From Hirschia sp964352025 (GTDB taxonomy: Bacteria > Pseudomonadota > Alphaproteobacteria > Caulobacterales > Hyphomonadaceae), in NCBI GenBank assembly GCA_964352025.1, contig CAYGPZ010000001.1, forward strand, positions 558,001 to 622,000: a stretch of DNA of 64,000 bases. Direction: 5' to 3'. Position 1 is the stretch's first letter; each line of letters opens with the position of its first letter. The notes beneath the pieces are model-generated. The model was not told the DNA's origin and did not search any database. It saw nothing but the letters and a program-made list of their open reading frames with translations. A program made the position numbers and the translations under genes. Positions 51,831 to 60,222 of the stretch are shown one piece after another.

Positions 51831-52577
51831 ATGAAAAATCTACCCGCAATCATTCTCGTATCTCCGCAAATGGGAGAGAATATAGGCGCAGCTGCGCGTG
51901 TCATGGCGAATTTTGGCTTGAAGGATTTGCGCATTATTAGCCCGCGCGATGGCTGGCCAAATGAAAAAGCGGACACAATGAGTGCGGGTGCTTTTGATTG
52001 GGGCGTCAAGGCTCAGGTTTTTGATACGCTGAATGAAGGTATCGCAGACCTTTCCTATGTATTGGCAACAACGGCACGCCCACGTGGCATGGAAAAGCCT
52101 GTGTTCAATGCAGAAGAAGGTATTGGTGCGCTTATGTCCCGACCGGATGTTGGTTCGGGTGTTATGTTCGGCGCTGAGAAGGCTGGTTTGTTGAATGATG
52201 AGGTTGCACTTGCGGATGGGATATTGACCTATCCGGTGGATCGATCGTTTTCATCGCTAAACCTTGCGCAAGCCGTGGGTGTATTCGTACATGCGTGGGC
52301 AGCAAGAACACTAGAGGGAGAGGCGAGAGAAAGCTTTTCTGGTGTCGGCGATGCTGCAAGTCGTGAAGACCTCGTACGTATGTTTGAGCATTTTGAAGAC
52401 GAATTAGATAAAGCCGGATTTTTCTTCCCTGCTGAAAAACGGTCTGTCATGACACAAAATTTGCGCAATGCTTTTATTCGCGCAGAGTGGACGAAGCAAG
52501 AAGCCCAGACATTTAGAGGCGCTGTCAAAGCCCTTGCGCTAGGACGCGGCAAGGCGCGGATTGACCGCAAGGATTAG
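51831..52577 (+). CDS. trmJ: SpoU/TrmJ-type tRNA or rRNA 2'-O-methyltransferase
   Basis: The N-terminal 160 residues are a SPOUT fold with PAIILVSPQMGENIGAAARVMANFGL, SYVLATTARPRG, GVMFGAEKAGLLNDEV and SSLNLAQAVGVFV. The C-terminal helices complete the 248-residue protein, in line with TrmJ (2'-O-methylation of tRNA position 32). Other SpoU members are possible. ATG 51831 is chosen because homology begins there; no strong ribosome binding site supports it. It ends base-to-base with a convergent gene. Confidence 0.88.
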   Translation: MKNLPAIILVSPQMGENIGAAARVMANFGLKDLRIISPRDGWPNEKADTMSAGAFDWGVKAQVFDTLNEGIADLSYVLATTARPRGMEKPVFNAEEGIGALMSRPDVGSGVMFGAEKAGLLNDEVALADGILTYPVDRSFSSLNLAQAVGVFVHAWAARTLEGEARESFSGVGDAASREDLVRMFEHFEDELDKAGFFFPAEKRSVMTQNLRNAFIRAEWTKQEAQTFRGAVKALALGRGKARIDRKD

Positions 52578-53033
52578 TTAAATCCAGCGACGCACACGTT
52601 TTTTATAGGCTTCAAATTCTTGGCCAAATATTCTGGCGGCGTCTTTTTCTTCGTGCGGAATATACCAGAGATCAGCGAGTAAAAAGAAAACGGGCACAAA
52701 TACGAATGCCAGTGGCTGATTAAAATAAAACGCAGCTCCGATTATTGTGATCAGAAAACCAATATAGATGGGGTTTCGGGTGATCGCGAATATTCCCGAA
52801 GTGATGAGATTATTGGGTTCTCTAAACGCTTCAATATTGGTGCGATGGCGTCGAAATTGTAGTGCCGATATTACAAGGATTGAAAGAGCGAATACTAAAC
52901 AAGCGATCCACAATATAGTGCTTATGTGCATTGGGACGACGGGGGATTGAGGGAAATACACGGTGAGTGTTTTCATACCCAATATACACAATAAAACGTG
53001 TAGAGGGGGCAATTTTAGTATGTGAAGTAACAT
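52578..53033 (-). CDS. Isoprenylcysteine carboxyl methyltransferase-like membrane protein
   Basis: This 151-residue protein has about four membrane segments and the C-terminal signature of the ICMT/PEMT family: FAITRNPIYIGFLITIIGAA, then LADLWYIPHEEKDAARIFGQEFEAYKKRVRRWI, whose RNP and late Glu form the SAM site. Bacterial members methylate unknown, probably lipid, substrates. The start at ATG 53033 follows AGGA closely; a TTG at 53045 is also possible. It has zero spacing from trmJ. Confidence 0.83.
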   Translation of the reverse strand: MLLHILKLPPLHVLLCILGMKTLTVYFPQSPVVPMHISTILWIACLVFALSILVISALQFRRHRTNIEAFREPNNLITSGIFAITRNPIYIGFLITIIGAAFYFNQPLAFVFVPVFFLLADLWYIPHEEKDAARIFGQEFEAYKKRVRRWI

Positions 53034-53057
53034 GCGATCCTGCAATCTGTTTAGCGC

Positions 53058-53804
53058 CTACTCGGCGGCTGCCGATTCTCGGTTTTTCAATTGAATTTCA
53101 TGAAGAGCCTGGCGTTCTGCGCAACGCTTTTCTTGCAGCTCTATCCATTGTTTTCGCAATACAGGTACACGTGTGCGAAACTTTTCATCTAATGCGGTAA
53201 GTTGGTTCACACGGTCAGTCCTGAATGTTCTGAAATCATCACGTGTTTCACACCATGCGCAAATGAACCGTGCGGTCTCTGAGTAAGAGACAAGAAAAGG
53301 CCAGATGATGCGCGACACTGTTTCGTCTTTGTCATTTGTATAAACCATGTCCAGTTTTTGCTGATTTCGAATGGCTTGGCGAATGCTTGCGACGTCGCAA
53401 CTATCTTGGGTAACGTTCGCGAAAGTTACAGGCGCGACTCCGCTTTCAAATACAATCGGCTTGAGGCGTTCCGGCATTGAGAGTGCGATTTTTGCCAGAA
53501 GGTCTTCTGCTCCACGTTTTAAATCCGGGTCCGATCGCATAGCAACCCATCTGGCACCCAACACCGCGGCTTCCAATTCGTCGGGGGTTAGCATGAGCGG
53601 AGGCATGTCATATTCACCCGACAGGACATATCCAATTCCGGCTTCACCTTCGACAGGTACTTTCTGTGCCTGTAATTCGACAATGTCTCGGTAGATGGTG
53701 CGAAGGGATGTTCCCAATTCGTCAGCGATTTCTTTTCCGCGCACGGGGTGTCTATGCCGCCGTAAAATTTGTATGATTTGGAATAATCGTTCTGTACGTC
53801 GCAT
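53058..53804 (-). CDS. YafY-family HTH/WYL transcriptional regulator
   Basis: This 248-residue regulator has an N-terminal winged helix (RRTERLFQIIQILRRHRH, then EIADELGTSLRTIYRDIVELQ) and a C-terminal WYL domain. WYL domains often sense small ligands or nucleic acid. ATG 53804 follows GGTGGAACTT; the extra 20 upstream codons are unlikely. It is divergent from the GST-like gene, the usual arrangement in which YafY regulators control an adjacent GST or glyoxalase gene. Confidence 0.88.
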   Translation of the reverse strand: MRRTERLFQIIQILRRHRHPVRGKEIADELGTSLRTIYRDIVELQAQKVPVEGEAGIGYVLSGEYDMPPLMLTPDELEAAVLGARWVAMRSDPDLKRGAEDLLAKIALSMPERLKPIVFESGVAPVTFANVTQDSCDVASIRQAIRNQQKLDMVYTNDKDETVSRIIWPFLVSYSETARFICAWCETRDDFRTFRTDRVNQLTALDEKFRTRVPVLRKQWIELQEKRCAERQALHEIQLKNRESAAAE

Positions 53805-53914
53805 AAGTTCCACCCCTGATGACACTCTGCTGACAGATTTGTGCATGAATAGGTGTACAAGCAAGGGGTAAATTGAAGTTTGTTTTATTCCATTGGGAAG
53901 AAGGGGAGAATGTT

Positions 53915-54631
53915 ATGACTGTATTGTTTGGATGGGGGCCTGCTTTTGGATGTCATTCACCTAGTCCGTATGTGATGAAGACAATGATTCATCTGGATAT
54001 GCTGGGTGTCGATTACACAACCCAGATGGCGGACCTGAAAGAAGCACCTTTTGGACGGGCACCCTATATAAAAGATGATGGAAAAATTGTTGCCGAGTCA
54101 GCCTTCATTCGACACTATTTTGAAGAAAAGCTAGGTAAGGATCTAGACGCAAGTCTTAGTGGAGGGCAGCGCGCAATTGCATGGTCGATGGAGCGGATGA
54201 TCGAGTCCGACATGGGGCTTATGCTGCTCAATGAGCGTTGGCTTAAAAGCGAAAACTTTGACAAAGGGCCTGCTTTCTTTTTTGCCCAATTGCCAGAAGA
54301 AGTGCGGGCAAAAGTTATTGAGTCTTCTCTTGAGGGAATTGAAGGGCGCGTGAATAGCAATGGATTTAGGCTATTGCCCGAAAAAGATAGAATATTCTTG
54401 TTCGAACGCTGTGTATCATCATTGTCAGCTCAATTGGCAGACAATGCATTTATGTTTGGTGATGAGCCAACCGGTTTAGATGCTGTCGTTGCTGCATTTG
54501 TTTCTTCCTGTGGCACTGAGTTCTTCGACACACCTATGCGGGATGTCATAGACAAATATCCTAATCTACAAGCATTGGTGAAACGCATTGATGCGCGTTT
54601 CTTCAACGTAGAAAAGTGGGATGCTGCATAG
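53915..54631 (+). CDS. Glutathione S-transferase-like protein
   Basis: This 238-residue protein has an N-terminal thioredoxin-like fold in which PAFGCHSPSPYVMKTMIHLD occupies the usual glutathione-site helix, followed by AESAFIRHYFEEKLG. The C-terminal domain is helical with the GLDAVVAAFV motif of GST_C. It resembles the metaxin/Tom37-like GST group. AGGGGAGA precedes ATG 53915. It is probably controlled by the divergent YafY regulator. Substrate unknown. Confidence 0.83.
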   Translation: MTVLFGWGPAFGCHSPSPYVMKTMIHLDMLGVDYTTQMADLKEAPFGRAPYIKDDGKIVAESAFIRHYFEEKLGKDLDASLSGGQRAIAWSMERMIESDMGLMLLNERWLKSENFDKGPAFFFAQLPEEVRAKVIESSLEGIEGRVNSNGFRLLPEKDRIFLFERCVSSLSAQLADNAFMFGDEPTGLDAVVAAFVSSCGTEFFDTPMRDVIDKYPNLQALVKRIDARFFNVEKWDAA

Positions 54632-54643
54632 TGATTATTTGCG

Positions 54644-54674
54644 AAAAGCATCACAAAGCTAGTGATGCTTTTCC
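54644..54674. terminator. Bidirectional hairpin between convergent genes
   Basis: AAAAGCATCAC / GTGATGCTTTT stem, seven-base loop, A/T flanks. The minus-strand stop lies within it. Confidence 0.75.
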
Positions 54675-55720
54675 AAATGTGCCCGAAGATCGTCATGGCC
54701 GAAATCATTTTGTGGATCGCGCCAGATAGAATGAATATGCATGCCGTCGTCTATCGAATTGTCAAATTCGATGAAAATGCGAGGCCCTTGGATGCGGTAA
54801 TAGAATGTCGCGTTATCGTCTCTGTCTCCACCCAAAGCCACAAATGTCTGGTCCCAACCTTCTTCAACGAGTTCTAGATACGGATTTTCCAGTGCGTCGC
54901 GGTTTATACCGACATACAATTTTATGATTTGCCGAAGATCATTTTGTTGAGCGATTGATAATTGAGAAACCGCTATTCCCTCTTTTTGCGCAATAACATC
55001 GTCGGGTAAAATGGGGGAACTTAGGACTTCCGGGATGTTCTTATCTTTGAGCTTTGTTTGAGCCCACTGTTCTTTGGATAGGCTTTGAGCAAATTTTAGA
55101 GCTAATTTGTGCTCTTTGTCCTGCAGCATTTTTCCCTCATGCGGTCCCGTTGGATAAGTCGCGGGATTGCTGCCTATGAAAGCTGGCGTCATTGAATAGG
55201 CTGTTTCACCAGAGAATGTGAAATTTAGAGAAAGGTGATGACCTTCGATACGCCATCCCCACGGCATTGCGCCAGGTTCTCCAAAGACTTGAAATGCGTA
55301 ATTTTCAGGGTCCCGATACGCTGGGTCTGCATCTTCAATATCGCGTAATATGCTTTCCAACGCCATGATTTGATCCACTTTAATGGATCCATCGCTGGAT
55401 AGAGTTGCATTAATTAGTGCTTGGGCTTTGTTTTTTTGGTATGCAGACATGTCCCTCAAAGGAATTCCTGTCCGTTCACGCGGTATAAAATGCCAATCCT
55501 GACGATCTTTGGAGGCAAAGTCGGTTTGGATATTCACTAACTTTTCGTCGCTAAAACTATCGAGTAAATCCTGAGCAGCGTTAGATATATCGGCGTGCGC
55601 ATCGATGTATGTGATTTGCTTTTGAGGAGATGTTTTATTGGATGGGAAAACGCTGTGACTACAACTCGCTAAAGTGGTAAGCAAAGCTGCTGTACCCAAT
55701 AATTTCAACATCACAATCAT
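54659..55720 (-). CDS. DUF3500 lipoprotein
   Basis: This 353-residue protein has a lipoprotein signal (MLKLLGTAALLTTLASCSHS) and then a full DUF3500 domain: WHFIPRERTGIPLRDMS, FGEPGAMPWGWRIEGHHLSLNF and a C-terminal FDNSIDDGMHIHSIWRDPQNDFG. Conserved His and Asp residues suggest a metal or catalytic site, but no activity is established. The gene ends convergently with the GST-like gene. Confidence 0.88.
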   Translation of the reverse strand: MIVMLKLLGTAALLTTLASCSHSVFPSNKTSPQKQITYIDAHADISNAAQDLLDSFSDEKLVNIQTDFASKDRQDWHFIPRERTGIPLRDMSAYQKNKAQALINATLSSDGSIKVDQIMALESILRDIEDADPAYRDPENYAFQVFGEPGAMPWGWRIEGHHLSLNFTFSGETAYSMTPAFIGSNPATYPTGPHEGKMLQDKEHKLALKFAQSLSKEQWAQTKLKDKNIPEVLSSPILPDDVIAQKEGIAVSQLSIAQQNDLRQIIKLYVGINRDALENPYLELVEEGWDQTFVALGGDRDDNATFYYRIQGPRIFIEFDNSIDDGMHIHSIWRDPQNDFGHDDLRAHLEKHH

Positions 55721-55803
55721 TCCCCCAATATTTTATATTTTCTCGCTTTTTATATACATTACAGGATTTTAATCAAATTGTATTTCAAGATTGGGTAGGT
55801 GGA

Positions 55804-56463
55804 CTAGAAAGTACATTTTCCAGTTTTAAAATCATCGATTTGTTTGGCACTTAACTCTGAAATTTTGGAATTAAATGCTTTAAGCTGTTTTAGATCATAA
55901 CGTAGGCGCAAAGGTTGCCAGTGGTCATTGCCGGAAAATGCGTAGTCCAGATAATCTTGTGACTCTAAGACTTTCATCTGCGCATCTTGCAGCATCAGAT
56001 TGCAATGATTGACGACACCACCTTCGATTTGTCTTTTGTCCGCTAGAATATAGTCACTCGTCTCAATCGTACAATTTTTGTGATACCATAAATCTGGTGC
56101 AAGACGGGGGAGTTCCATCGTCATTTGTAACTCTCCCCAATCACCTTTTTTCAATACATCTTTGTCTTTAAGGCTGGTTTTTTGCTCCAACGATAAAACC
56201 GCATTGACTGGTCCGACGGGAGTTTTGATTGATTTAACCTCTGGAGGTACAGTCTCTGGTGTTCCTGAAATCTGAACGATCTGCCGATGTAACTCACTCC
56301 CCGGGTAATACTCCGCAATTTTGATATTCGCGGTGAAATTCCCCTCTGAGATATCAACACTGCAGTTTGGAGAGGTCTCGGCTGCAGCGCTAAATGAAAA
56401 AGCCGCTGTGCTAAGCAAAACAAATAAAGTCGATTTGTAGGAAGATCTGTGGGAAGATGGCAT
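55804..56463 (-). CDS. Secreted protein of unknown function
   Basis: This 219-residue protein has a Sec signal peptide (basic start, then LFVLLSTAAFSFSAAAE) with likely cleavage after AAA near residue 28. The mature domain contains four Cys (NCSV, NCTI, HCNL, KCTF), which could form two disulfides in the periplasm. I recognise no family. It sits 83 bases beyond DUF3500 on the same strand with its own likely promoter. Confidence 0.65.
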   Translation of the reverse strand: MPSSHRSSYKSTLFVLLSTAAFSFSAAAETSPNCSVDISEGNFTANIKIAEYYPGSELHRQIVQISGTPETVPPEVKSIKTPVGPVNAVLSLEQKTSLKDKDVLKKGDWGELQMTMELPRLAPDLWYHKNCTIETSDYILADKRQIEGGVVNHCNLMLQDAQMKVLESQDYLDYAFSGNDHWQPLRLRYDLKQLKAFNSKISELSAKQIDDFKTGKCTF

Positions 56464-56712
56464 TTGGGGCTCAATACTTTCGTTCTATTCTCGTTTGTAA
56501 CACAGAATATGGATCGTTAAAGTCAGAAGTTAGGCGTAATTGGGAAGTTCTTGGAGGACCAGCGACCTGTTCGCATTGACAATTTGTCGATTTACTTGTT
56601 TATACCGCGCTTCTCACTTTTGTGAGGAAATTACGGGTGATGTGTTGCCGCCGTTGTAATCGCGATATTCATGATGGATTTCGCCGGCCCACGTCTAAAA
56701 TTGAGGTATACT

Positions 56713-57330
56713 ATGTCACGTCGCAGTTCAGCGAAGTACAAACTCGATCGCCGTGTAGGCGAAAACGTCTGGGGTCGCGCTAAGTCCCCAATCAATAAAC
56801 GTCAATCACGTCCAGGTCAGCACGGTGCAGCTCGTAAGGGTAAGCTTTCTGACTTTGGTCTTCAATTGATGGCTAAGCAAAAGCTTAAAGGCCACTACGG
56901 TGATGTCACTGAGAAACAGTTCCGTCGTACATACGATGAAGCTGCTCGCCGTAAAGGTAACACAGCTGAGAACTTGATCGGTCTTCTAGAGTCCCGTTTG
57001 GACGCTCTTGTTTACCGTTCTAAATTCGTACCAACTATTTTTGCTGCACGTCAGTTCGTGAACCACGGGCACGTCACTGTAAACGGTAAAAAAGCAAACA
57101 TTCCTTCATACCGTTTGCGTCCAGGTGATGTTGTTCAGGTTAAAGACAAGTCTCGCACTATGGCGCTTGTTCTTGAAGCTCTTGGTTCTTCCGAGCGCGA
57201 CATTCCTGACTACATTGAAGTGGAACCAAAAGCGATGACTGCAACATTCGTTCGTCTGCCTGATTTGGCAGATGTTCCGTATGCAGCACGCATGGAACCA
57301 AACTTGGTAGTTGAGTTCTACTCATCTTAA
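56713..57330 (+). CDS. rpsD: 30S ribosomal protein S4
   Basis: S4 nucleates 30S assembly and represses its own operon in many bacteria. The 205-residue protein begins MSRRSSAKYKLDRRVGENVW and has the S4 RNA-binding motif FVNHGHVTVNGKKANIPSYRL at about 100-120. ATG 56713 follows GAGGT; the 14-codon upstream extension does not belong to the family. It is monocistronic with a strong terminator. Confidence 0.96.
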   Translation: MSRRSSAKYKLDRRVGENVWGRAKSPINKRQSRPGQHGAARKGKLSDFGLQLMAKQKLKGHYGDVTEKQFRRTYDEAARRKGNTAENLIGLLESRLDALVYRSKFVPTIFAARQFVNHGHVTVNGKKANIPSYRLRPGDVVQVKDKSRTMALVLEALGSSERDIPDYIEVEPKAMTATFVRLPDLADVPYAARMEPNLVVEFYSS

Positions 57331-57382
57331 TAAGTTTATTCGAAATGACCTCTTGGTCAGATTAGAATTATTATGCTTTGAT

Positions 57383-57415
57383 AAAGCCCCTGCAGTTATC
57401 TGCGGGGGCTTTGTT
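57383..57415 (+). terminator. rpsD terminator
   Basis: AAAGCCCCTGCAG / CTGCGGGGGCTTT stem with TTAT loop, then TTGTTG. Confidence 0.87.
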
Positions 57416-57418
57416 GTA

Positions 57419-57427
57419 GGGGGGGGG
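57419..57427. repeat. Run of nine G directly before a start codon
   Basis: Nine consecutive G lie two bases upstream of the GTG start of the next gene and seem to act as its ribosome binding site. A run of this length can change by slippage. Confidence 0.8.
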
Positions 57428-57429
57428 CG

Positions 57430-58083
57430 GTGTCCCGTTTTCAAAACATATTCTTACGTGTGTTAAAGTGGAGCTTCTTGGTTTTAGCTTCGGTTTTTAT
57501 TTCGATCGTCGCTTTGTTTGCTATATTGTTTCAATGGCAAATGAAAAAAGCAGATGATTTTATCGAGGCTTCACCTATTGCGAGAACTATAAACGAAATT
57601 GACACTTCCAAACCTAGTCGTTCAGAGCGCTTTTTCGCTGAAGCGAGTTATTATCCACTTCGAGAGACACAACCGAAATTTTGCCGTTCACTTAAGGATC
57701 TTGCCTACTTAGCAACTAGTCGCGACATTCGCAGGCGTCCTAGATATAATTATGCTCCCATAACATCTTTGTCCCTCGATATAATGGAATATAAGCGCAA
57801 TCATTTGCAAAGAGCGTTTATCGGTTGTCGTCTCGAAACAAAATATTATGATATTCAGATACTTAGGGCATGGTTTCTAACAATATATATGGGAGAGGGT
57901 GAGTTTGGCATAGAGAATGCCGCAAACACTTTATTTGGGAAAAAGTTTGCAGAATTGAACTATGATGAAATTTTACATCTTATAGCAGTTTCAGACAGCA
58001 CGAGACTAAGGCAGAAACCGGAATTGCTAACTAAGAGAGTTAATTATCTTCGCGCTCGTATAAATTGGGAAGATTGGCCATAG
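57430..58083 (+). CDS. Degenerate glycosyltransferase-51-like membrane protein
   Basis: This 217-residue protein has a membrane anchor (about residues 11-33) and its second half follows the C-terminal part of peptidoglycan glycosyltransferases: a helix ending TIYMGEGEFGIENAANTLFGK matches the conserved YFGNGxYGIExAAxxYFGK region. The first half of the GT51 domain, with the catalytic Glu motif (EDxxFxxH), is missing, and no QQ of the ITQQ motif is present. It probably lacks polymerase activity. The start is a GTG after nine G. AT-rich relative to its neighbours. Confidence 0.7.
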   Translation: MSRFQNIFLRVLKWSFLVLASVFISIVALFAILFQWQMKKADDFIEASPIARTINEIDTSKPSRSERFFAEASYYPLRETQPKFCRSLKDLAYLATSRDIRRRPRYNYAPITSLSLDIMEYKRNHLQRAFIGCRLETKYYDIQILRAWFLTIYMGEGEFGIENAANTLFGKKFAELNYDEILHLIAVSDSTRLRQKPELLTKRVNYLRARINWEDWP

Positions 58084-58173
58084 TATCGCATAAATGACGA
58101 AATTTATTGCATTTTCTGTGGCAAAGGGATTACCTTGAATTAAAATTGGAATTCTGTTTTTGGGAGAAGTAGT

Positions 58174-59004
58174 GTGTTCGACCGTCCATCTATTGAAGAT
58201 ATCCGTAAGGCAACGATCGCGGATCCCGGAAAGTCCATAAAACTTCGTGAATACACGACTGATGGCGGCGTATATTTTCCTGATAAGGATGAGGCTAAGC
58301 GTTCATTAAAAGATGACGCATTGATGATTGATGAGCTGCAAGATCGTCTCTATGCAGAAAAGTCTCAAAGTCTTCTCGTTATCTTTCAAGGTATTGATAC
58401 ATCAGGGAAAGATGGCACGACGAAAGCAGTTTTCTCCCAGACATCTCCATTAGGGCTGCGCGTGCATGCCTTTGGTAAACCCTCTTCAAATGAGTTGGCG
58501 CGTGATTATCTCTGGCGGATTCACAATAAGGTTCCGCAAAAAGGGGAGATCGCGATTTTTAACCGCTCTCACTATGAGGATGTATTGGTCGTTCGTGTAC
58601 GCGGGCTAGCCCCTATGGCGCAGGTTGAAGAGCGCTATGAGCAGATCAATAATTTTGAAAAACACATGACGCAAAACGGCGTTAAAGTGCTGAAAATCAT
58701 GCTTCATATTTCTAGACGCACACAGGGGGAGCGTTTGCTGGAAAGGTTGGAGAACCCAAACAAGCGCTGGAAGTTCAATCCCGGTGATCTGGATGATCGT
58801 AAGCTATGGGATGATTATCAGGACGCGTATGAATTGGCCGTCGAGAGATGCTCGACAGAGGTTTCTCCTTGGTATGTCATTCCCGGAGATAGCCGCTCCC
58901 GCCGTAAAGCCATCGCAGCGCGCCTTGTTCGTGGCGCTTTAGAGGATATGGACCCGCAAATTCCTGATCCGGGATATAGACCAGATCAGTTTGTTATCGA
59001 CTAA
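58174..59004 (+). CDS. ppk2: Polyphosphate kinase 2 family
   Basis: This 276-residue PPK2 enzyme transfers phosphate between polyphosphate and nucleotides. It has the Walker A-like FQGIDTSGKDGTTKAVF near residue 70, the Walker B region FNRSHYEDVLVVRVRG near 130 and the lid arginines in SRRTQGERLLERL. Which class (AMP, ADP or GDP phosphorylation) cannot be assigned. The start is GTG 58174 with GGGAGAA before it. Confidence 0.92.
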   Translation: MFDRPSIEDIRKATIADPGKSIKLREYTTDGGVYFPDKDEAKRSLKDDALMIDELQDRLYAEKSQSLLVIFQGIDTSGKDGTTKAVFSQTSPLGLRVHAFGKPSSNELARDYLWRIHNKVPQKGEIAIFNRSHYEDVLVVRVRGLAPMAQVEERYEQINNFEKHMTQNGVKVLKIMLHISRRTQGERLLERLENPNKRWKFNPGDLDDRKLWDDYQDAYELAVERCSTEVSPWYVIPGDSRSRRKAIAARLVRGALEDMDPQIPDPGYRPDQFVID

Positions 59005-59337
59005 TCTGCTTACAAAGTTATCTTTGGTGAAGTTATAATTCAGTCTGATTTCGATTTGTATTTCGATTAAAGCCGTCATATACTTTGAATGTCGAAAAAG
59101 TCAGGCCTGTCTGGTTGAGCAGGTCCGTTGGTTCTAGCATCTGATTGAAGGTTTTTCAGTGCAAGAACACGATGTACTGACGGGTATTTATACTCAGTCC
59201 CACGGCGCTAACGCTTTTCTCTCACGATAGGCGTGGTTGGCGCGTGGAGTCTTTTCTTCAGCTCCGTCCATGTTGTTGAGTTTGATGAGTGGTGTTGCGC
59301 CTTGCGATGCATTGTTAAACATGACTTGGAGATAAAA
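59005..59337. other. Intergenic region without a gene
   Basis: No credible ORF, promoter or RNA gene was found. An imperfect hairpin (AGGCCTG...CAGGTCC) lies near 59103-59127. The open frame running into the next gene from 59233 lacks a ribosome binding site until 59338. Confidence 0.5.
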
Positions 59338-59760
59338 ATGAAACAAACTCTCGCAATTGTCGGTCTGGCCGTTGAGGACCTTTCACGTTCACTCGAATTT
59401 TATCGAGATGGCCTTGGATGGAAGCCTGGATTTGAAACGGAAGGTATCGCCTTTTTCCAGATGAATGGTCTGCTTTTCAGCATAGTTCAGAAAAAAGTGC
59501 TGGAAGATGATTTTGAAGGTAAAATTCAGATGGGCGGTAAGTCTGTCACCTTGGCCCACAACGTAAATTCAAAGGAAGAAGTTGATAGTGTCTTGCATGG
59601 CGTTTCCAAAATCGCAGGCGCAACGCAGATACAGGGTCCCGTAGATCGTTTCTGGGGAGGGTATTCTGGCTATTTTGAAGACCCAGATGGGCACCTTTGG
59701 GAGGTAGCCTGGAACCCATTCCTAAAAATCACACCTGATGGTCATGTTACCATGGAATAG
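59338..59760 (+). CDS. VOC superfamily protein (glyoxalase-like)
   Basis: This 140-residue VOC protein starts MKQTLAIVGLAVEDLSRSLE and ends with GYSGYFEDPDGHLWEVAWNP, the typical paired half-domains with the metal-site Glu in the last strand. It resembles lactoylglutathione-lyase-like proteins of unknown substrate. ATG 59338 follows GGAG by about six bases. A terminator hairpin follows at 59772-59808. Confidence 0.86.
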   Translation: MKQTLAIVGLAVEDLSRSLEFYRDGLGWKPGFETEGIAFFQMNGLLFSIVQKKVLEDDFEGKIQMGGKSVTLAHNVNSKEEVDSVLHGVSKIAGATQIQGPVDRFWGGYSGYFEDPDGHLWEVAWNPFLKITPDGHVTME

Positions 59761-59771
59761 GCGTTGGTTGG

Positions 59772-59808
59772 TCATCGCTCTTTTTAAGGAAAGGGCGATG
59801 ATTTGCTT
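59772..59808. terminator. Hairpin terminator after the VOC gene
   Basis: TCATCGCTCTTT / AAAGGGCGATGA stem with a wobble pair, then TTTGCTTTG. It lies between convergent genes. Confidence 0.75.
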
Positions 59809-59813
59809 TGCAT

Positions 59814-60161
59814 TTATACTGCTCGAAGCAATTTCTCGGTATCGAGCGGTTTTGTGAGAAAAGCGTCGCAGTCTAAACTTTTAAAAGCTTCCTCAATTTT
59901 CGGGTCTTCATTTGCTGTCATTGCGATGACCCTAGGCCTGCGATCTGCAAGCTCTGAGTTTAGACGTTTCAGAACATCTAATCCAGATAGACCGGGCATT
60001 TCGTAATCAAGAATTATGAGGTCATAGTTCTTTTCATTTGTTCTTTTCAGAGCTTCTGCACCGTTACAGGCAAGATCAATATCCCGATCTGCACTGGCCA
60101 GCATGTCACTCACAATCAATGTGTGGTGATAATTGTCATCAACAATTAGAATTTTCATCAT
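59814..60161 (-). CDS. Single-domain response regulator (CheY-like)
   Basis: This roughly 115-residue receiver domain begins MKILIVDDN (acidic pair), has the phosphoacceptor Asp in LIILDYEMPGLSG, the switch Thr in VIAMTANED and the Lys in FLTKPL. No output domain is present, so it acts by protein contact. The start at ATG 60161 (adjacent ATG 60158) follows GGAA. Its kinase is unknown. It is downstream of, and may be cotranscribed with, the luxI-phyH genes 61 bases away. Confidence 0.88.
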   Translation of the reverse strand: MMKILIVDDNYHHTLIVSDMLASADRDIDLACNGAEALKRTNEKNYDLIILDYEMPGLSGLDVLKRLNSELADRRPRVIAMTANEDPKIEEAFKSLDCDAFLTKPLDTEKLLRAV

Positions 60162-60222
60162 CGTGATTCCATTCATACTGACCAGTGCATTTGCCCAACC
60201 CGCTGGCAATCGGATAATGTAT

